DNA from: Microcella sp.
Lineage (GTDB): Bacteria > Actinomycetota > Actinomycetes > Actinomycetales > Microbacteriaceae
DNA length: 64,000 bases
Reading direction: 5' to 3'
Assembly (NCBI RefSeq): GCF_025808395.1
Contig: NZ_CP075524.1
Location: 744,001-808,000 of the forward strand
Part shown: positions 50,545 through 59,800 of the stretch, one piece after another
Numbering within the stretch: the stretch's first letter is position 1
Layout: each line of letters starts with the position of its first letter
Translations under genes and position numbers: made by a program
Notes under the pieces: generated by a model
Told to the model about the DNA's origin: nothing
What the model saw: only the letters and a program-made list of their open reading frames with translations
Database searches by the model: none

Positions 50545-51048
50545 ATGACCACTGCTCCAGACGCCACCGGATTCGACGCCTTCGCCCAGGCGTTTCGACG
50601 TCATGCTGCCGGCGTATCGGTGATCACGGCGCTCACGCCTGACGGTCGACCGGTCGGCTTCACGGCGACGTCTCTCGCGTCGCTCGCTGCGGTGCCTCCG
50701 CTCGCCACGTTCAACATGGCGCGATCTGCCAGCTCGTGGCCGGCCATCGAACAGACCGACCGGGTCGCCATCCACATGCTGGGCCAAGACGACTACACCG
50801 TCGCCCGCATCATGGCTGGCGACAATGCGCTGCGGTTCATCGGCGACCACTGGGAGCCGGGGCCGCACGGCCTGCCGATTCTGAAGAACGTGACGGCCTG
50901 GATGGTCGGCACAATTGTGGCCCGAACACCGGTCGCCGACAACGCGATGATCGCTGTGCAGATCGACCAGGGCGCGCTCGGCGAGCCAGACGAGCCCTTG
51001 CTCTACCACGAGCGAACCTTCCGGGCTCTCGGCGCTGAACTGAGCTAG
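50545..51048 (+). CDS. Flavin reductase-like (FMN-binding) protein
   Basis: A 167-residue split-barrel flavin reductase-like protein: FAQAFRRHAAGVSVITALTPDGRPVGFTATSLASLAAVPPLA is the FMN-binding signature (cut here into pieces: AGVSVITALTPDGRPVGF, TATSLASLAAVPPL), with MLGQDDYTVARIMAG and a late LLYHERTFRALG. It may supply reduced flavin to a monooxygenase, none of which lies beside it. The start can be GTG 50542 or ATG 50545. It ends 3 nt from the convergent dnaE1 stop. Confidence 0.88.
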   Translation: MTTAPDATGFDAFAQAFRRHAAGVSVITALTPDGRPVGFTATSLASLAAVPPLATFNMARSASSWPAIEQTDRVAIHMLGQDDYTVARIMAGDNALRFIGDHWEPGPHGLPILKNVTAWMVGTIVARTPVADNAMIAVQIDQGALGEPDEPLLYHERTFRALGAELS

Positions 51049-51051
51049 CGA

Positions 51052-54000
51052 TTAGGTGAGCGCGCGAGGCCCCAGCAGACCCTTCACCTCGCCATAGAAG
51101 CCCGCGCTCGTCTCAACACGGTGGGGCAGCTCGAACACCCGCGCGGTGTCGTCGCGCACCAGCCGCAGTCGAACCTCGGTCTCGCCCTTGTGTCGGTTCA
51201 ACACCGAGTCGAGCTCGCTCACCACCTCGACGGTCGCCCGCTGTTCGCGCACGGTGAGCGTCAAGGGGCCCGTGTCGGCGCTCACACCGAACTCGGGCTG
51301 CTGCAGGGTCATAGCCTGCAGCGTGATGCCGTCATCACGGTGGTTGACGCGACCGCGCACGACGACGATGGTGTCGGCCACGAGCCGTGACCCGAACTCG
51401 GTATAGGTCTTGCCGAGAAACATGATCGTGACCTCGCCACCGAAGTCTTCGAGCGTGATCATGCCGTAGGGGTTTCCCGACTGCCGGGCAACGCGGTGCT
51501 GCACGCTCGTGATGAGTCCGGCCACCGTCACTTGCTCGCCATCGGCCGGCGGGTTGTCGTTGAGCTCGGCGATGCCCGTGCCGGCGTGCTGCGCGAGGGC
51601 TCGCTCGAGCCCCGCGAGGGGGTGATCAGACACATACAACCCGAGCATTTCGCGCTCGAACGCGAGCTTGTCTTTCTTCGCCCATTCGGGGCGCTCAGGC
51701 ACGTGCTCAGCGCCCTGCTCTGGCTCGTCGAACAAGCTGTCGAAGTCGAACCCGACATCGCCGACCTCTTCGGCGCGCTTCTCTTTCACGGCCGCCTCGA
51801 CGGCGCCCTCGTGCACCTCCATAAGCGCTCGTCGTGTCGAGCCCAGCGAGTCGAAGGCCCCCGCCTTGATGAGCGACTCGATCGCTCTCTTGTTCGCAAC
51901 CGGTGCGGGAACCTTCTTCAAGAAATCGTGGAACGAGGTGAATCGCGAGGTCGACTCGCGCGCGGCGACGATGTGCTCGACCACGGCGAACCCGACGTTG
52001 CGCACCGCCCCCATACCGAACCTGATGTCATCGCCTACGGCGGCGAAGTAGCCGATCGACTCGTTGACATCGGGCGGCAGCACCGTGATGCCCATGCGGC
52101 GGCACTCGTTGAGATACACCGCCATCTTGTCTTTCGAGTCGCCAACGCTGGTCAGCAGCGCCGCCATGTACTCGGCCGGATAGTGCGCCTTGAGGTAGGC
52201 GGTCCAGTACGACACCACACCGTAGGCGGCCGAGTGCGCCTTGTTGAAGGCGTAGTCAGAGAACGGCAACAGGGTGTCCCAGAGCTTCTTGGTGGCCGCT
52301 GCGCTGAAGCCGCGCTCGGTCATGCCTGCTTCGAAGGTCTCGTACTGCTTGTCGAGCTCTTCTTTCTTCTTCTTGCCCATGGCGCGACGCAACAGGTCGG
52401 CTTGCGCGAGGGTGTAGCCGGCGAGCTTCTGGGCAATTGCCATGACCTGCTCTTGATAGACGATGAGCCCATACGTGCCGCCGAGAACCTCGTCGAGCGC
52501 GTCGGCGAGCTCGGGGTGAATCGGTGTGATCTCTTGACGGCCGTTCTTGCGCAGGGCGTAGTTGGTGTGCGAGTCGGCGCCCATCGGCCCCGGCCGATAG
52601 AGGGCCAAGACCGCCGAGATGTCTTCGAAGTTGTCGGGCTTCATCATGCGCAACAGCGAGCGCATGGGGCCGCCGTCGAGCTGGAACACCCCCAGGGTGT
52701 CGCCCCGGGCAAGCAACTCGTAGGCAGCGGCATCATCGAGCGTGAGCTCTTCGAGCACGAGCCGTTCGCCGCGGTTGGCCTCGATGTTGTCGAGCGCGTC
52801 GTCGATGATCGTGAGGTTGCGCAACCCCAAGAAGTCCATCTTGACGAGGCCGAGGGCCTCAGATGCTGGATAGTCGAACTGGGTGACGATCTGCCCGTCT
52901 TGCTCGCGCTTCATGATCGGAATGATGTCGATGAGCGGCTCGCTCGACATGATCACCCCGGCCGCGTGCACGCCCCACTGACGTTTGAGGTTCTCGAGCC
53001 CCAGCGCGGTGTCGAAGACGGTGCGGGCTTCAGCGTCGGCCTCGATGATGGCGCGAAAGTCGGCGGCCTCTTTGTATCGTTTGTCGGTGGGGTCGAAGAT
53101 TCCCGAGAGCGGCATGTCTTTGCCCATGATCGCGGGCGGCATCGCCTTGGTGAGCTTCTCGCCCATGCCGAACGGAAAACCGAGCACGCGCGAGCTGTCT
53201 TTCAGCGCCTGCTTCGCTTTGATGGTGCCGTAGGTGACGATCTGGGCGACCCGCTCGTCGCCATACTTCTCGGTGACATAGTGGATGACCTCCGCACGCC
53301 TGCGGTCGTCAAAGTCGACGTCGAAGTCGGGCATCGACACTCGATCGGGGTTCAAGAACCGCTCGAAGATCAGCCCGTGCTCGAGAGGGTCGAGATCGGT
53401 AATACGCATGGCGTATGCGGCCATCGACCCGGCACCTGACCCGCGCCCTGGCCCGACCCTGATGCCGTTGTTCTTCGACCAGTTGATGAAGTCGGCGACG
53501 ACGAGGAAGTAGCCCGAGAAGCCCATCTGCGTGATCACGCCGATCTCGTAGGCGGCGCGCTCGCGCACGGCATCCGGAACTCCGCCCGGATACCGCACCG
53601 CCAGACCGCGCTCGACCTCTTTCTCGAACCAAGAATCTTCTGTCTCGCCGTCGGGCACCGGAAATCGGGGCATGTAGTTGGCCGAGGTGTTGAAGGCCAC
53701 GTCGACACGCTCAGCGATGAGCAGGGTGTTGTCACAGGCTTCGGGATGATCGCGGAAGAGGTCGCGCATCTGCGCGGGAGACTTCAAATAGAACTCGTCA
53801 GCATCGAACTTGAAGCGGTTCGGATCACTGAGTGTGCTGCCCGACTGCACACAGAGCAGCGCGGCGTGCGAGCTAGCGTCGCCAACGTGCGTGTAGTGCA
53901 GGTCGTTGGTCGCGACGAGCGGCAGCGAGAGCTCGCTCGCGAGCCTGATCAGGTCACCCATGACCCGCCGCTCGACCCCGAGACCGTGATCCATGATCTC

Positions 54001-54567
54001 GACGAAGTAGTTCTCGGGGCCGAAGATGTCACGAAACTCGGCGGCGGCCTTCTTCGCCTCGTCGTACTGCCCCAGTCGCAACCGGGTCTGCACCTCGCTG
54101 CTCGGGCACCCGGTCGTGGCGATGACGCCCTTCGCGTAGCGCTGCAGCAGCTCACGATCCATGCGCGGCTTGAAGTAATAGCCCTCGATCGAGGCCAACG
54201 ACGACATTCTGAAGAGGTTGTGCATGCCCTCGGTCGACTCGGCCAGCAGGGTGATGTGCGTGTATGCGCCAGCACCAGAGACGTCGTCTTCGCCCCCACC
54301 GCCCCAGCGCACTCGCGTCTTGTCGGTGCGATGCGTGCCCGGGGTCAAGTAGGCCTCGGTGCCGATGATTGGCTTGATGCCGGCCTCGGTGGCCGTGCGC
54401 CAGAAGTCGTAGGCGCCGAACATGTTGCCGTGGTCGGTCACGGCGATGGCAGGCATGCCCTGCGCCACGGCCTCGGCGATGAGCGGCTTGACTCGCGCCG
54501 CGCCGTCGAGCATCGAGTACTCGCTGTGCACGTGGAGGTGGACGAACGAGTTGTCTCGAGTGGTCAC
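51052..54567 (-). CDS. dnaE1: DNA polymerase III alpha subunit (replicative)
   Basis: The main replicative polymerase, 1171 residues. The PHP domain starts FVHLHVHSEYSMLDGAARVK, the palm has the catalytic PDFDVDFDDRRRAEVIHYV near residue 415, and GPGRGSGAGSMAAYAM and KKKEELDKQYETFEAGM follow. Towards the end are an HhH region and an OB fold (VTVAGLITSVQHRVA). The GTG start has GGAGG about 4 nt upstream. It is separate from the error-prone DnaE2 encoded at 510-4058. Confidence 0.97.
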   Translation of the reverse strand: MTTRDNSFVHLHVHSEYSMLDGAARVKPLIAEAVAQGMPAIAVTDHGNMFGAYDFWRTATEAGIKPIIGTEAYLTPGTHRTDKTRVRWGGGGEDDVSGAGAYTHITLLAESTEGMHNLFRMSSLASIEGYYFKPRMDRELLQRYAKGVIATTGCPSSEVQTRLRLGQYDEAKKAAAEFRDIFGPENYFVEIMDHGLGVERRVMGDLIRLASELSLPLVATNDLHYTHVGDASSHAALLCVQSGSTLSDPNRFKFDADEFYLKSPAQMRDLFRDHPEACDNTLLIAERVDVAFNTSANYMPRFPVPDGETEDSWFEKEVERGLAVRYPGGVPDAVRERAAYEIGVITQMGFSGYFLVVADFINWSKNNGIRVGPGRGSGAGSMAAYAMRITDLDPLEHGLIFERFLNPDRVSMPDFDVDFDDRRRAEVIHYVTEKYGDERVAQIVTYGTIKAKQALKDSSRVLGFPFGMGEKLTKAMPPAIMGKDMPLSGIFDPTDKRYKEAADFRAIIEADAEARTVFDTALGLENLKRQWGVHAAGVIMSSEPLIDIIPIMKREQDGQIVTQFDYPASEALGLVKMDFLGLRNLTIIDDALDNIEANRGERLVLEELTLDDAAAYELLARGDTLGVFQLDGGPMRSLLRMMKPDNFEDISAVLALYRPGPMGADSHTNYALRKNGRQEITPIHPELADALDEVLGGTYGLIVYQEQVMAIAQKLAGYTLAQADLLRRAMGKKKKEELDKQYETFEAGMTERGFSAAATKKLWDTLLPFSDYAFNKAHSAAYGVVSYWTAYLKAHYPAEYMAALLTSVGDSKDKMAVYLNECRRMGITVLPPDVNESIGYFAAVGDDIRFGMGAVRNVGFAVVEHIVAARESTSRFTSFHDFLKKVPAPVANKRAIESLIKAGAFDSLGSTRRALMEVHEGAVEAAVKEKRAEEVGDVGFDFDSLFDEPEQGAEHVPERPEWAKKDKLAFEREMLGLYVSDHPLAGLERALAQHAGTGIAELNDNPPADGEQVTVAGLITSVQHRVARQSGNPYGMITLEDFGGEVTIMFLGKTYTEFGSRLVADTIVVVRGRVNHRDDGITLQAMTLQQPEFGVSADTGPLTLTVREQRATVEVVSELDSVLNRHKGETEVRLRLVRDDTARVFELPHRVETSAGFYGEVKGLLGPRALT

Positions 54568-54702
54568 AGCACCTCCGGGTGCGGTTCAGTATCTGGCAGG
54601 GCCACCAGTCTAGGTCGGGCGCGGCGGGCGCTCGGCGTGTCGGCGGCGCGTCGCGTCGCAACATGCACAAACCTGGCTCGCGCGCCCGATTACCATCAGA
54701 CG

Positions 54703-55221
54703 GTGCTTGATGCCGACCTCGAACTCGCACCTCTGAGTAGCGTCCCTATCGCCGACATAACGCGGGTGCTCAACGAACCGCGCAACGCGCGCCACATGCC
54801 GCTCGTCGGTGAGCCGTTCACCGAAGACGCTGCCGCACGATGGGTCGCGGCCAAGGAATCTCAGTGGCAAGAGAACGGCTACGGGCCTTGGGCTGTGCGT
54901 GTCGGGGGCATCTTCGCCGGCTGGGGCGGTTTCCAGGAAGAGGAAGGCATGCCCGACCTCGCCCTCGTGCTTGACCCTCGATTCAGGGGGTGGGGCCACG
55001 ACGTGGCGAGGCGCATGCTCGACGTCGGATTCGACGAGTTGCGATTCACCGCCGTGGTCGCAGCGCTACCCCTCAGCCGAGCACAACCGCACGTGGCGCT
55101 CGCCCGCTGGGGGTTCACCCCCGACGGTGAGGCCTCGATCGGGGGAACCACGTTCCGACGCTTCCGCCTCACGGCCGAGGCCTGGGCACGACATCAAGTC
55201 TCAGACCCGAGCGAGGGCTAA
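54703..55221 (+). CDS. GNAT family N-acetyltransferase (RimJ/RimL-like)
   Basis: A 172-residue acetyltransferase. LELAPLSSVPIADITRVLNEP, then FTEDAAARWVAAKESQWQEN, GPWAVRVGGIFAGWGGFQEEE, LALVLDPRFRGWGHDVARRML (acetyl-CoA motif RGWGHD) and VALARWGFTPDGEA follow the family layout. Target unknown. The GTG start is 6 nt after TACCAT, a leaderless pattern. The open frame extends far upstream antisense to dnaE1; that part is not genuine. It ends 7 nt before the rluD-like stop on the other strand. Confidence 0.87.
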   Translation: MLDADLELAPLSSVPIADITRVLNEPRNARHMPLVGEPFTEDAAARWVAAKESQWQENGYGPWAVRVGGIFAGWGGFQEEEGMPDLALVLDPRFRGWGHDVARRMLDVGFDELRFTAVVAALPLSRAQPHVALARWGFTPDGEASIGGTTFRRFRLTAEAWARHQVSDPSEG

Positions 55222-55228
55222 CACAGGT

Positions 55229-56152
55229 TCAGACGTTGCGCAGCACGTCGAGCGCGTGCTGCAGGTCTTCGGGGTAGTGCGACGAGAACTCGACCCTCTG
55301 CCCCGTCACCGGGTGCCGGAAAGCGAGGCGCATGGCGTGCAGCCACTGGCGTTCCAGGCCGAGCCGAGCGCTCAGCGTGGGGTCTGCGCCATACATCGCG
55401 TCGCCGACGCAGGGGTGCCGCTGCGCCGCCATGTGCACCCGAATCTGATGCGTTCTGCCTGTCTCAAGCTGAATCTCGAGCAGCGACGCCGCCGGAAACG
55501 CCTCCAGGGTGTCGTAGTGCGTCACCGAAGGCTTGCCACCAGATACGACGGCGAACCTCCACGCGCTGCCGGGGTGCCTGCCGATGGGCGCATCGATGGT
55601 GCCAGAAGAGGGGTCGGGATGCCCTTGCACGACGGCGTGGTAGACCTTCTCGACCTCGCGGTCGTGAAACTGGCGCTTCAGCTCTCGATAGGCCGACTCC
55701 GACTTAGCTACCACCATGAGGCCGCTGGTTCCGGCGTCGAGACGATGCACGACGCCCGCGCGCTCCGGCGGGCCCGACGTGGCGATGCGGAAGCCGGCGG
55801 CAGCCAGGGCGCCGATGACGGTGGGCCCCTCCCACCCGACTGAGGGGTGGGCTGCGACCCCGACCGGCTTGTCGACGACGACCAGGTCGTCGTCGTCGTG
55901 CACGATGCCGAGATCGTCGACCTCGATGGGCTCGATACTCGACTCTCGGCGAGGCTGCCAGCTGATGTCGAGCCAGGAATCTGCGGCCACGCGGTCAGAT
56001 CGACGAGCGACCCTGCCATCGATGCGCACTCCCCCGGCGTCGGCGATCTCTGCAGCCTGCGATCGTGAGAACCCCAGCAGGGTCGCCACGGCGACGTCGA
56101 CCCGTTCGCCTGCCCGACCGGGAGGAACAGCAAGAGAGCGCGACTCGGTCAC
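55229..56152 (-). CDS. RluA-family pseudouridine synthase (RluD-like)
   Basis: A 307-residue enzyme modifying uridines in large-subunit rRNA. An N-terminal S4 domain (RVDVAVATLLGFSRSQAAEIAD) precedes the catalytic domain: DLVVVDKPVGVAAHP, AGVVHRLDAGTSGLMVVAKS (catalytic Asp in HRLDAGTSG), LLEIQLETGRTHQIRVHMAA and LHAMRLAFRHPVTG. It lies 33 nt after divIVA. In many actinobacteria lspA sits between these two genes, but there is no room for it here. Confidence 0.93.
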   Translation of the reverse strand: MTESRSLAVPPGRAGERVDVAVATLLGFSRSQAAEIADAGGVRIDGRVARRSDRVAADSWLDISWQPRRESSIEPIEVDDLGIVHDDDDLVVVDKPVGVAAHPSVGWEGPTVIGALAAAGFRIATSGPPERAGVVHRLDAGTSGLMVVAKSESAYRELKRQFHDREVEKVYHAVVQGHPDPSSGTIDAPIGRHPGSAWRFAVVSGGKPSVTHYDTLEAFPAASLLEIQLETGRTHQIRVHMAAQRHPCVGDAMYGADPTLSARLGLERQWLHAMRLAFRHPVTGQRVEFSSHYPEDLQHALDVLRNV

Positions 56153-56185
56153 CGTCGCGCTCTCAGGCCGTCATCGTCTGTGCTG

Positions 56186-56974
56186 TCAGGAGCCGTACCC
56201 CGGGTACTGACTGGGAGGAGGCGATTGGGGGGCAGGGTATGACGGCGCTGAACCCGGTGCGGGGAACGCCGGTGCCGAGCCCGGGTACGACTGGTCGTAG
56301 GAAGGGGCCTGCGCGGGGCTCGCGGCCGCGGGCGCGCTGGGCGCCTGCCCGGTCGCGCTCGACGGCACCGAGCTCGGCGCGCCCTCGGGCTGCGCGGTTC
56401 CTTCGAGCTCGCGCAGCTGGCCTTGGATGTAGGTGCGCAGCTGCTGGCGGTATTCGCGTTCGAAGGTGCGAAGCTCGTCGACGCTGCGCTGCAGCGCCGC
56501 ACGCTGCTGCTCGAGCTGCTGCAGCTGGCCCTGCTGCGCGCTCGAGGCCTGCGCGACGATGCGAGCCGCTTCGGCCTCGCCCTCGGCGATGAGCTGCTCT
56601 TTCTTCGCCTGACCCTCGCGCACGTGCTCTTCGTGCAGTCGGCGAGCGAGCTGGAGCAGGTTGTTGGTGTCGGCCGAGGGCTCGCCTGCGGGCGCCGCCG
56701 GTGCTTCAGCGACGGGCACGGGCATGGGAGCCGGCATGACGGGCGGTGCCGCGGCCTGCGCGGGTGCCGGTGCCCCGCCGCCGCGCTGCAGCTCGGCGAT
56801 GCGCGCATCGGCGGCCACCAGTCGCTGGCGAAGCTCGTCGTTCTCTTGCGTCAGGCGACGCAGCTCGACGACGATCTCGTCGAGAAAATCATCGACCTCG
56901 TCTTGGTCGTATCCCTCACGGAACTTGGTCGACTGGAAGCGCTTGTTCACGACGTCTTCGGGCGTGAGGGCCAT
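56186..56974 (-). CDS. divIVA: DivIVA/Wag31 polar growth protein
   Basis: Coiled-coil protein that marks curved membrane at the cell poles and directs peptidoglycan synthesis there. The 262-residue protein starts MALTPEDVVNKRFQSTKFRE, GYDQDEVDDFLDEIVVELRR (DivIVA lipid-binding head), then coiled coils (RRLTQENDELRQRL; about 120-190 with REGQAKKEQLIAEGEAEA) and a Pro/Ser/Ala-rich tail ending YPGYGS. GAGGTGA precedes ATG 56974 at about 7 nt; an ATG at 57034 would add 20 unrelated residues and is rejected. Confidence 0.95.
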   Translation of the reverse strand: MALTPEDVVNKRFQSTKFREGYDQDEVDDFLDEIVVELRRLTQENDELRQRLVAADARIAELQRGGGAPAPAQAAAPPVMPAPMPVPVAEAPAAPAGEPSADTNNLLQLARRLHEEHVREGQAKKEQLIAEGEAEAARIVAQASSAQQGQLQQLEQQRAALQRSVDELRTFEREYRQQLRTYIQGQLRELEGTAQPEGAPSSVPSSATGQAPSAPAAASPAQAPSYDQSYPGSAPAFPAPGSAPSYPAPQSPPPSQYPGYGS

Positions 56975-57107
56975 GCGCGTCACCTCAGAACTTTCTTGAG
57001 CGAATGAATAACGATGGGGTAACGCTAGCAACAACCTGTCACATGCGTCACATCCGTGTCAGCAAGCGTACAGCCTCGTCATTCGAGTCGGCCGAACTGC
57101 TGCACCC

Positions 57108-57404
57108 TCATCGGCCGCTCGTGAGCGACATCAGAATGAGCAGCACGATGAGCACGATCGTCCAGGCGAGGTCGAGCCTGATCGAGCCCAATTGCAGAGG
57201 CGGAATCACGCGCCGCACGGCCTTGATCGGCGGGTCGGTGATCGTGTAGCTCACCTCGGCGACGACGACCACGAGACCGCGGGGGCGCCAGCCGGGGTTG
57301 AGCACGAGCATCCAGTCGAAGACGAAGCGTGCCCACATCGCCACGAACACGACGAGGAGCGCCACGTAGATGATGTTCAGGATGATCGAGAAGGCGAGGG
57401 GCAC
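57108..57404 (-). CDS. YggT family membrane protein
   Basis: A 98-residue protein with two hydrophobic segments (SIILNIIYVALLVVFVAMWARFVFD and LAWTIVLIVLLILMSL) and the diagnostic middle YTITDPPIKAVRRVIPPLQLG. YggT proteins sit beside sepF in division clusters. The start codon is GTG at 57404. Precise function is unknown. Confidence 0.92.
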   Translation of the reverse strand: MPLAFSIILNIIYVALLVVFVAMWARFVFDWMLVLNPGWRPRGLVVVVAEVSYTITDPPIKAVRRVIPPLQLGSIRLDLAWTIVLIVLLILMSLTSGR

Positions 57405-57449
57405 GTGCCTAGTCTCTCAGGTCTCACGAGAAGCTTGCTGTGCCGCCGC

Positions 57450-57902
57450 TCAGTCTCGGGGCAGGAACGAGGCGTCGACGTCTGGCTCGATCTCGGCCGC
57501 GTCACCGCTCGTCGTCACGTGGGCGGGCGAGAGCAGGAAGACCCCGCTCGTCACGCGCTCGATGCGCCCGTAGAGACCCTCGGTCAGACCGCTCGCGAAG
57601 TCGACGAGTCGTCGCGCGTCTGAGTCGGTCATCTGCGAGAGGTTCATGATGACCGGAATGCCCTCGCGGAAGCTCTCGGCGATCACTCGAGCGTCTTTGT
57701 AGGCGCGCGGGTGCACGGTCAGGATCTCGTTGAGGTCGGAGTGCGCCGAGGCCCTTGCGGGCGCGGCGCGCCGCAACGGCGTCACCGGGGCGCGCTGCGC
57801 GGCTGGCGCCGGAGCGGGTGCCACCGCAGCAGTGTGCTCGTAGTCGACCTCTTCATCGGCGAGGCCGAGGTACACCATGGTCTTGCGCAGCGGATTGCTC
57901 AT
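57450..57902 (-). CDS. sepF: Cell division protein SepF
   Basis: Membrane-binding division protein that anchors FtsZ; essential in actinobacteria lacking FtsA. The 150-residue protein has an amphipathic N-terminal helix (MSNPLRKTMVYLGLADEEVD), a Pro/Ala linker, and the C-terminal globular domain: ILTVHPRAYKDARVIAESFREG, PVIMNLSQMTDSDARRLVDFASG, then ERVTSGVFLLSPAHV. AAGGA lies 7 nt before the ATG. Confidence 0.95.
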   Translation of the reverse strand: MSNPLRKTMVYLGLADEEVDYEHTAAVAPAPAPAAQRAPVTPLRRAAPARASAHSDLNEILTVHPRAYKDARVIAESFREGIPVIMNLSQMTDSDARRLVDFASGLTEGLYGRIERVTSGVFLLSPAHVTTSGDAAEIEPDVDASFLPRD

Positions 57903-57935
57903 GTCTGGTCCTTACCGGTCGTGGCACTGTCGAGG

Positions 57936-58622
57936 TTAAGGGCGATCAGGCCGTTTTCCGGTGATTGCCGTGCCGATGCGCAGGTGTGTCGCGCCTTCAG
58001 CGATCGCGTCGGCGAAGTCTGACGACATGCCGGCCGAGATGCTCGACGCCGCTGGTTCGAGCATCATGACTCGCTCTGAGATGCCGCGCAGCCGAGCGAA
58101 CGCGGCGCGCGGCTGCTCATCGAGGGGGGCGACAGCCATCACCCCGACGAGGCGGAGCGACGGATGCTGCAGCACGTGCTCGGCGAGGCCATCGACAGCG
58201 GCAGGCTGCACGCCTCCGCGGGCGGGATCGTCGGTGAGGTTCACCTCGATGAAGACATCGAGCGGGGCAGCGGTGCGGGCCAGGGCGGTGACGAGCGAGA
58301 GGCGGTCGACCGAGTGCACCACCGTCGCATACTCGGCGACCGCTCGCGCCTTGTTCGACTGCAGCTGACCGACGAAGTGCCACACGATGTCGAGCTCGCT
58401 CAGCTCGACCGCCTTGGGCGCCGCATCCTGGTGCCGGTTCTCACCGAAGTCGCGTGCGCCGAGGCCGACGAGCTCACGAATCACCGACGCCGGGTGAAAC
58501 TTCGTAACCACGATCGTCGTGATCTCAGCGGGCGCCCTGCCCGCATCACGGCAGGCATCAGCGATGCGATACATCACTGAGCCGTAGCGCTCAGCGAGGC
58601 TCGGTTCGGCGTGCTGCGTCAC
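57936..58622 (-). CDS. PLP homeostasis protein YggS family
   Basis: A 228-residue alanine-racemase-like PLP-binding protein of the YggS/PLPBP family. TTIVVTKFHPASVIRELVGL carries the PLP lysine, RDFGENRHQDAAPK and DIVWHFVGQLQSNKARAV are the signature blocks, and GMSSDFADAIAEGATHLRIGTAI ends the fold. It controls free PLP levels. It sits in the usual place between ftsZ and sepF, but the pgeF/yfiH gene that commonly lies between ftsZ and yggS is missing: only 29 nt separate this start from the ftsZ stop. Confidence 0.93.
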   Translation of the reverse strand: MTQHAEPSLAERYGSVMYRIADACRDAGRAPAEITTIVVTKFHPASVIRELVGLGARDFGENRHQDAAPKAVELSELDIVWHFVGQLQSNKARAVAEYATVVHSVDRLSLVTALARTAAPLDVFIEVNLTDDPARGGVQPAAVDGLAEHVLQHPSLRLVGVMAVAPLDEQPRAAFARLRGISERVMMLEPAASSISAGMSSDFADAIAEGATHLRIGTAITGKRPDRP

Positions 58623-58651
58623 CTCGCGACGACCCTGTGTCAGCCCGGCCG

Positions 58652-59800
58652 TCAGCGCAAGAAGTCGGGCACGTCGAGCTCGTCATCGTCATCGACGGTG
58701 ACCGACTCGAGGGGCGCGGTGGCGCCGAGAGACGAATCGTCGGCCCACGAACGGTCGAGCACCGCAGCATCAGCGTCCGTCGACGGCGGCGCTGCCAGGT
58801 CGTGCGAGGCGGGCACGAAGTTCTCGCGGCGATCGCGGTGCACGGTCGACGGCTCGCCGCCGTCGAAGCCCGCGGCGATGACCGTCACTCGCACTTCGTC
58901 GCCGAGCGTGTCATCGATCACGGCGCCGAAGATGATGTTGGCTTCGGGGTGCACCGCCTCTTGCACGAGCCGCGCGGCGTCGTTGATCTCGAAGATGCCG
59001 AGGTTCGAGCCGCCCTGCACCGACAGCAGCACGCCGTGCGCGCCGTCGATGCTTGCTTCGAGCAGAGGGCTCGCGACGGCGAGCTCTGCGGCCTTGATGG
59101 CCCGATCGGCTCCCCGCGCCGACCCGATTCCCATGAGGGCCGAGCCGGCGCCCTGCATGACGCTCTTGACGTCGGCGAAGTCGAGGTTGATGAGTCCGGG
59201 TGTGGTGATGAGGTCGGTGATTCCCTGCACGCCGGCCAGCAGCACCTGATCGGCGGTGGCGAAGGCCTCGAGCATCGAGATGCCGCGGTCTGAGATCTCG
59301 AGCAACCGATCGTTGGGCACGACGATGAGGGTGTCGACCTCGTTCTTGAGACTCGCGACTCCGGCGTCGGCCTGCGCTTGGCGGCGCTTGCCCTCGAACG
59401 CGAAGGGCTTCGTGACGACACCGATGGTGAGCGCCCCGATCGACTTCGCGATGCGGGCCACGACGGGCGCACCCCCCGTGCCGGTGCCTCCGCCCTCGCC
59501 GGCCGTGACGAACACCATGTCGGCGCCAGCCAGGGCCTCTTCGATCTCTTCGGCGTGGTCTTCGGTCGCACGACGCCCCACTTCGGGGTCAGCACCCGCG
59601 CCGAGGCCGCGCGTCAGCTCGCGCCCGACGTCGAGCTTGACGTCGGCATCGCTCATGAGCAGAGCCTGCGCGTCGGTGTTGATCGCGATGAACTCGACGC
59701 CTCGCAGGCCGAGCTCGATCATGCGGTTGACGGCGTTGACACCACCTCCACCGATGCCGACGACCTTGATCACGGCGAGGTAGTTCTGGTTCGATGTCAC
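58652..59800 (-). CDS. ftsZ: Cell division tubulin FtsZ
   Basis: GTPase that builds the division ring. The 382-residue protein has VIKVVGIGGGGVNAVNRMIE at the start, the tubulin signature GGGTGTGG at residues 103-110, NTDAQAL and the T7 loop NLDFADVKSVM; a Asp/Glu-rich linker precedes the conserved C-terminal DDDELDVPDFLR that binds SepF. The GTG start has GGAAGG about 9 nt upstream. A gap of 139 nt to ftsQ contains a likely promoter region with the near palindrome at 59828-59842. Confidence 0.97.
   Translation of the reverse strand: MTSNQNYLAVIKVVGIGGGGVNAVNRMIELGLRGVEFIAINTDAQALLMSDADVKLDVGRELTRGLGAGADPEVGRRATEDHAEEIEEALAGADMVFVTAGEGGGTGTGGAPVVARIAKSIGALTIGVVTKPFAFEGKRRQAQADAGVASLKNEVDTLIVVPNDRLLEISDRGISMLEAFATADQVLLAGVQGITDLITTPGLINLDFADVKSVMQGAGSALMGIGSARGADRAIKAAELAVASPLLEASIDGAHGVLLSVQGGSNLGIFEINDAARLVQEAVHPEANIIFGAVIDDTLGDEVRVTVIAAGFDGGEPSTVHRDRRENFVPASHDLAAPPSTDADAAVLDRSWADDSSLGATAPLESVTVDDDDELDVPDFLR

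Noticed and set aside
53746..54702. Upstream extension of the GNAT gene at 54703.
   Set aside because: Antisense to dnaE1; the GNAT fold begins only after the GTG at 54703, which also has a -10 hexamer in front.
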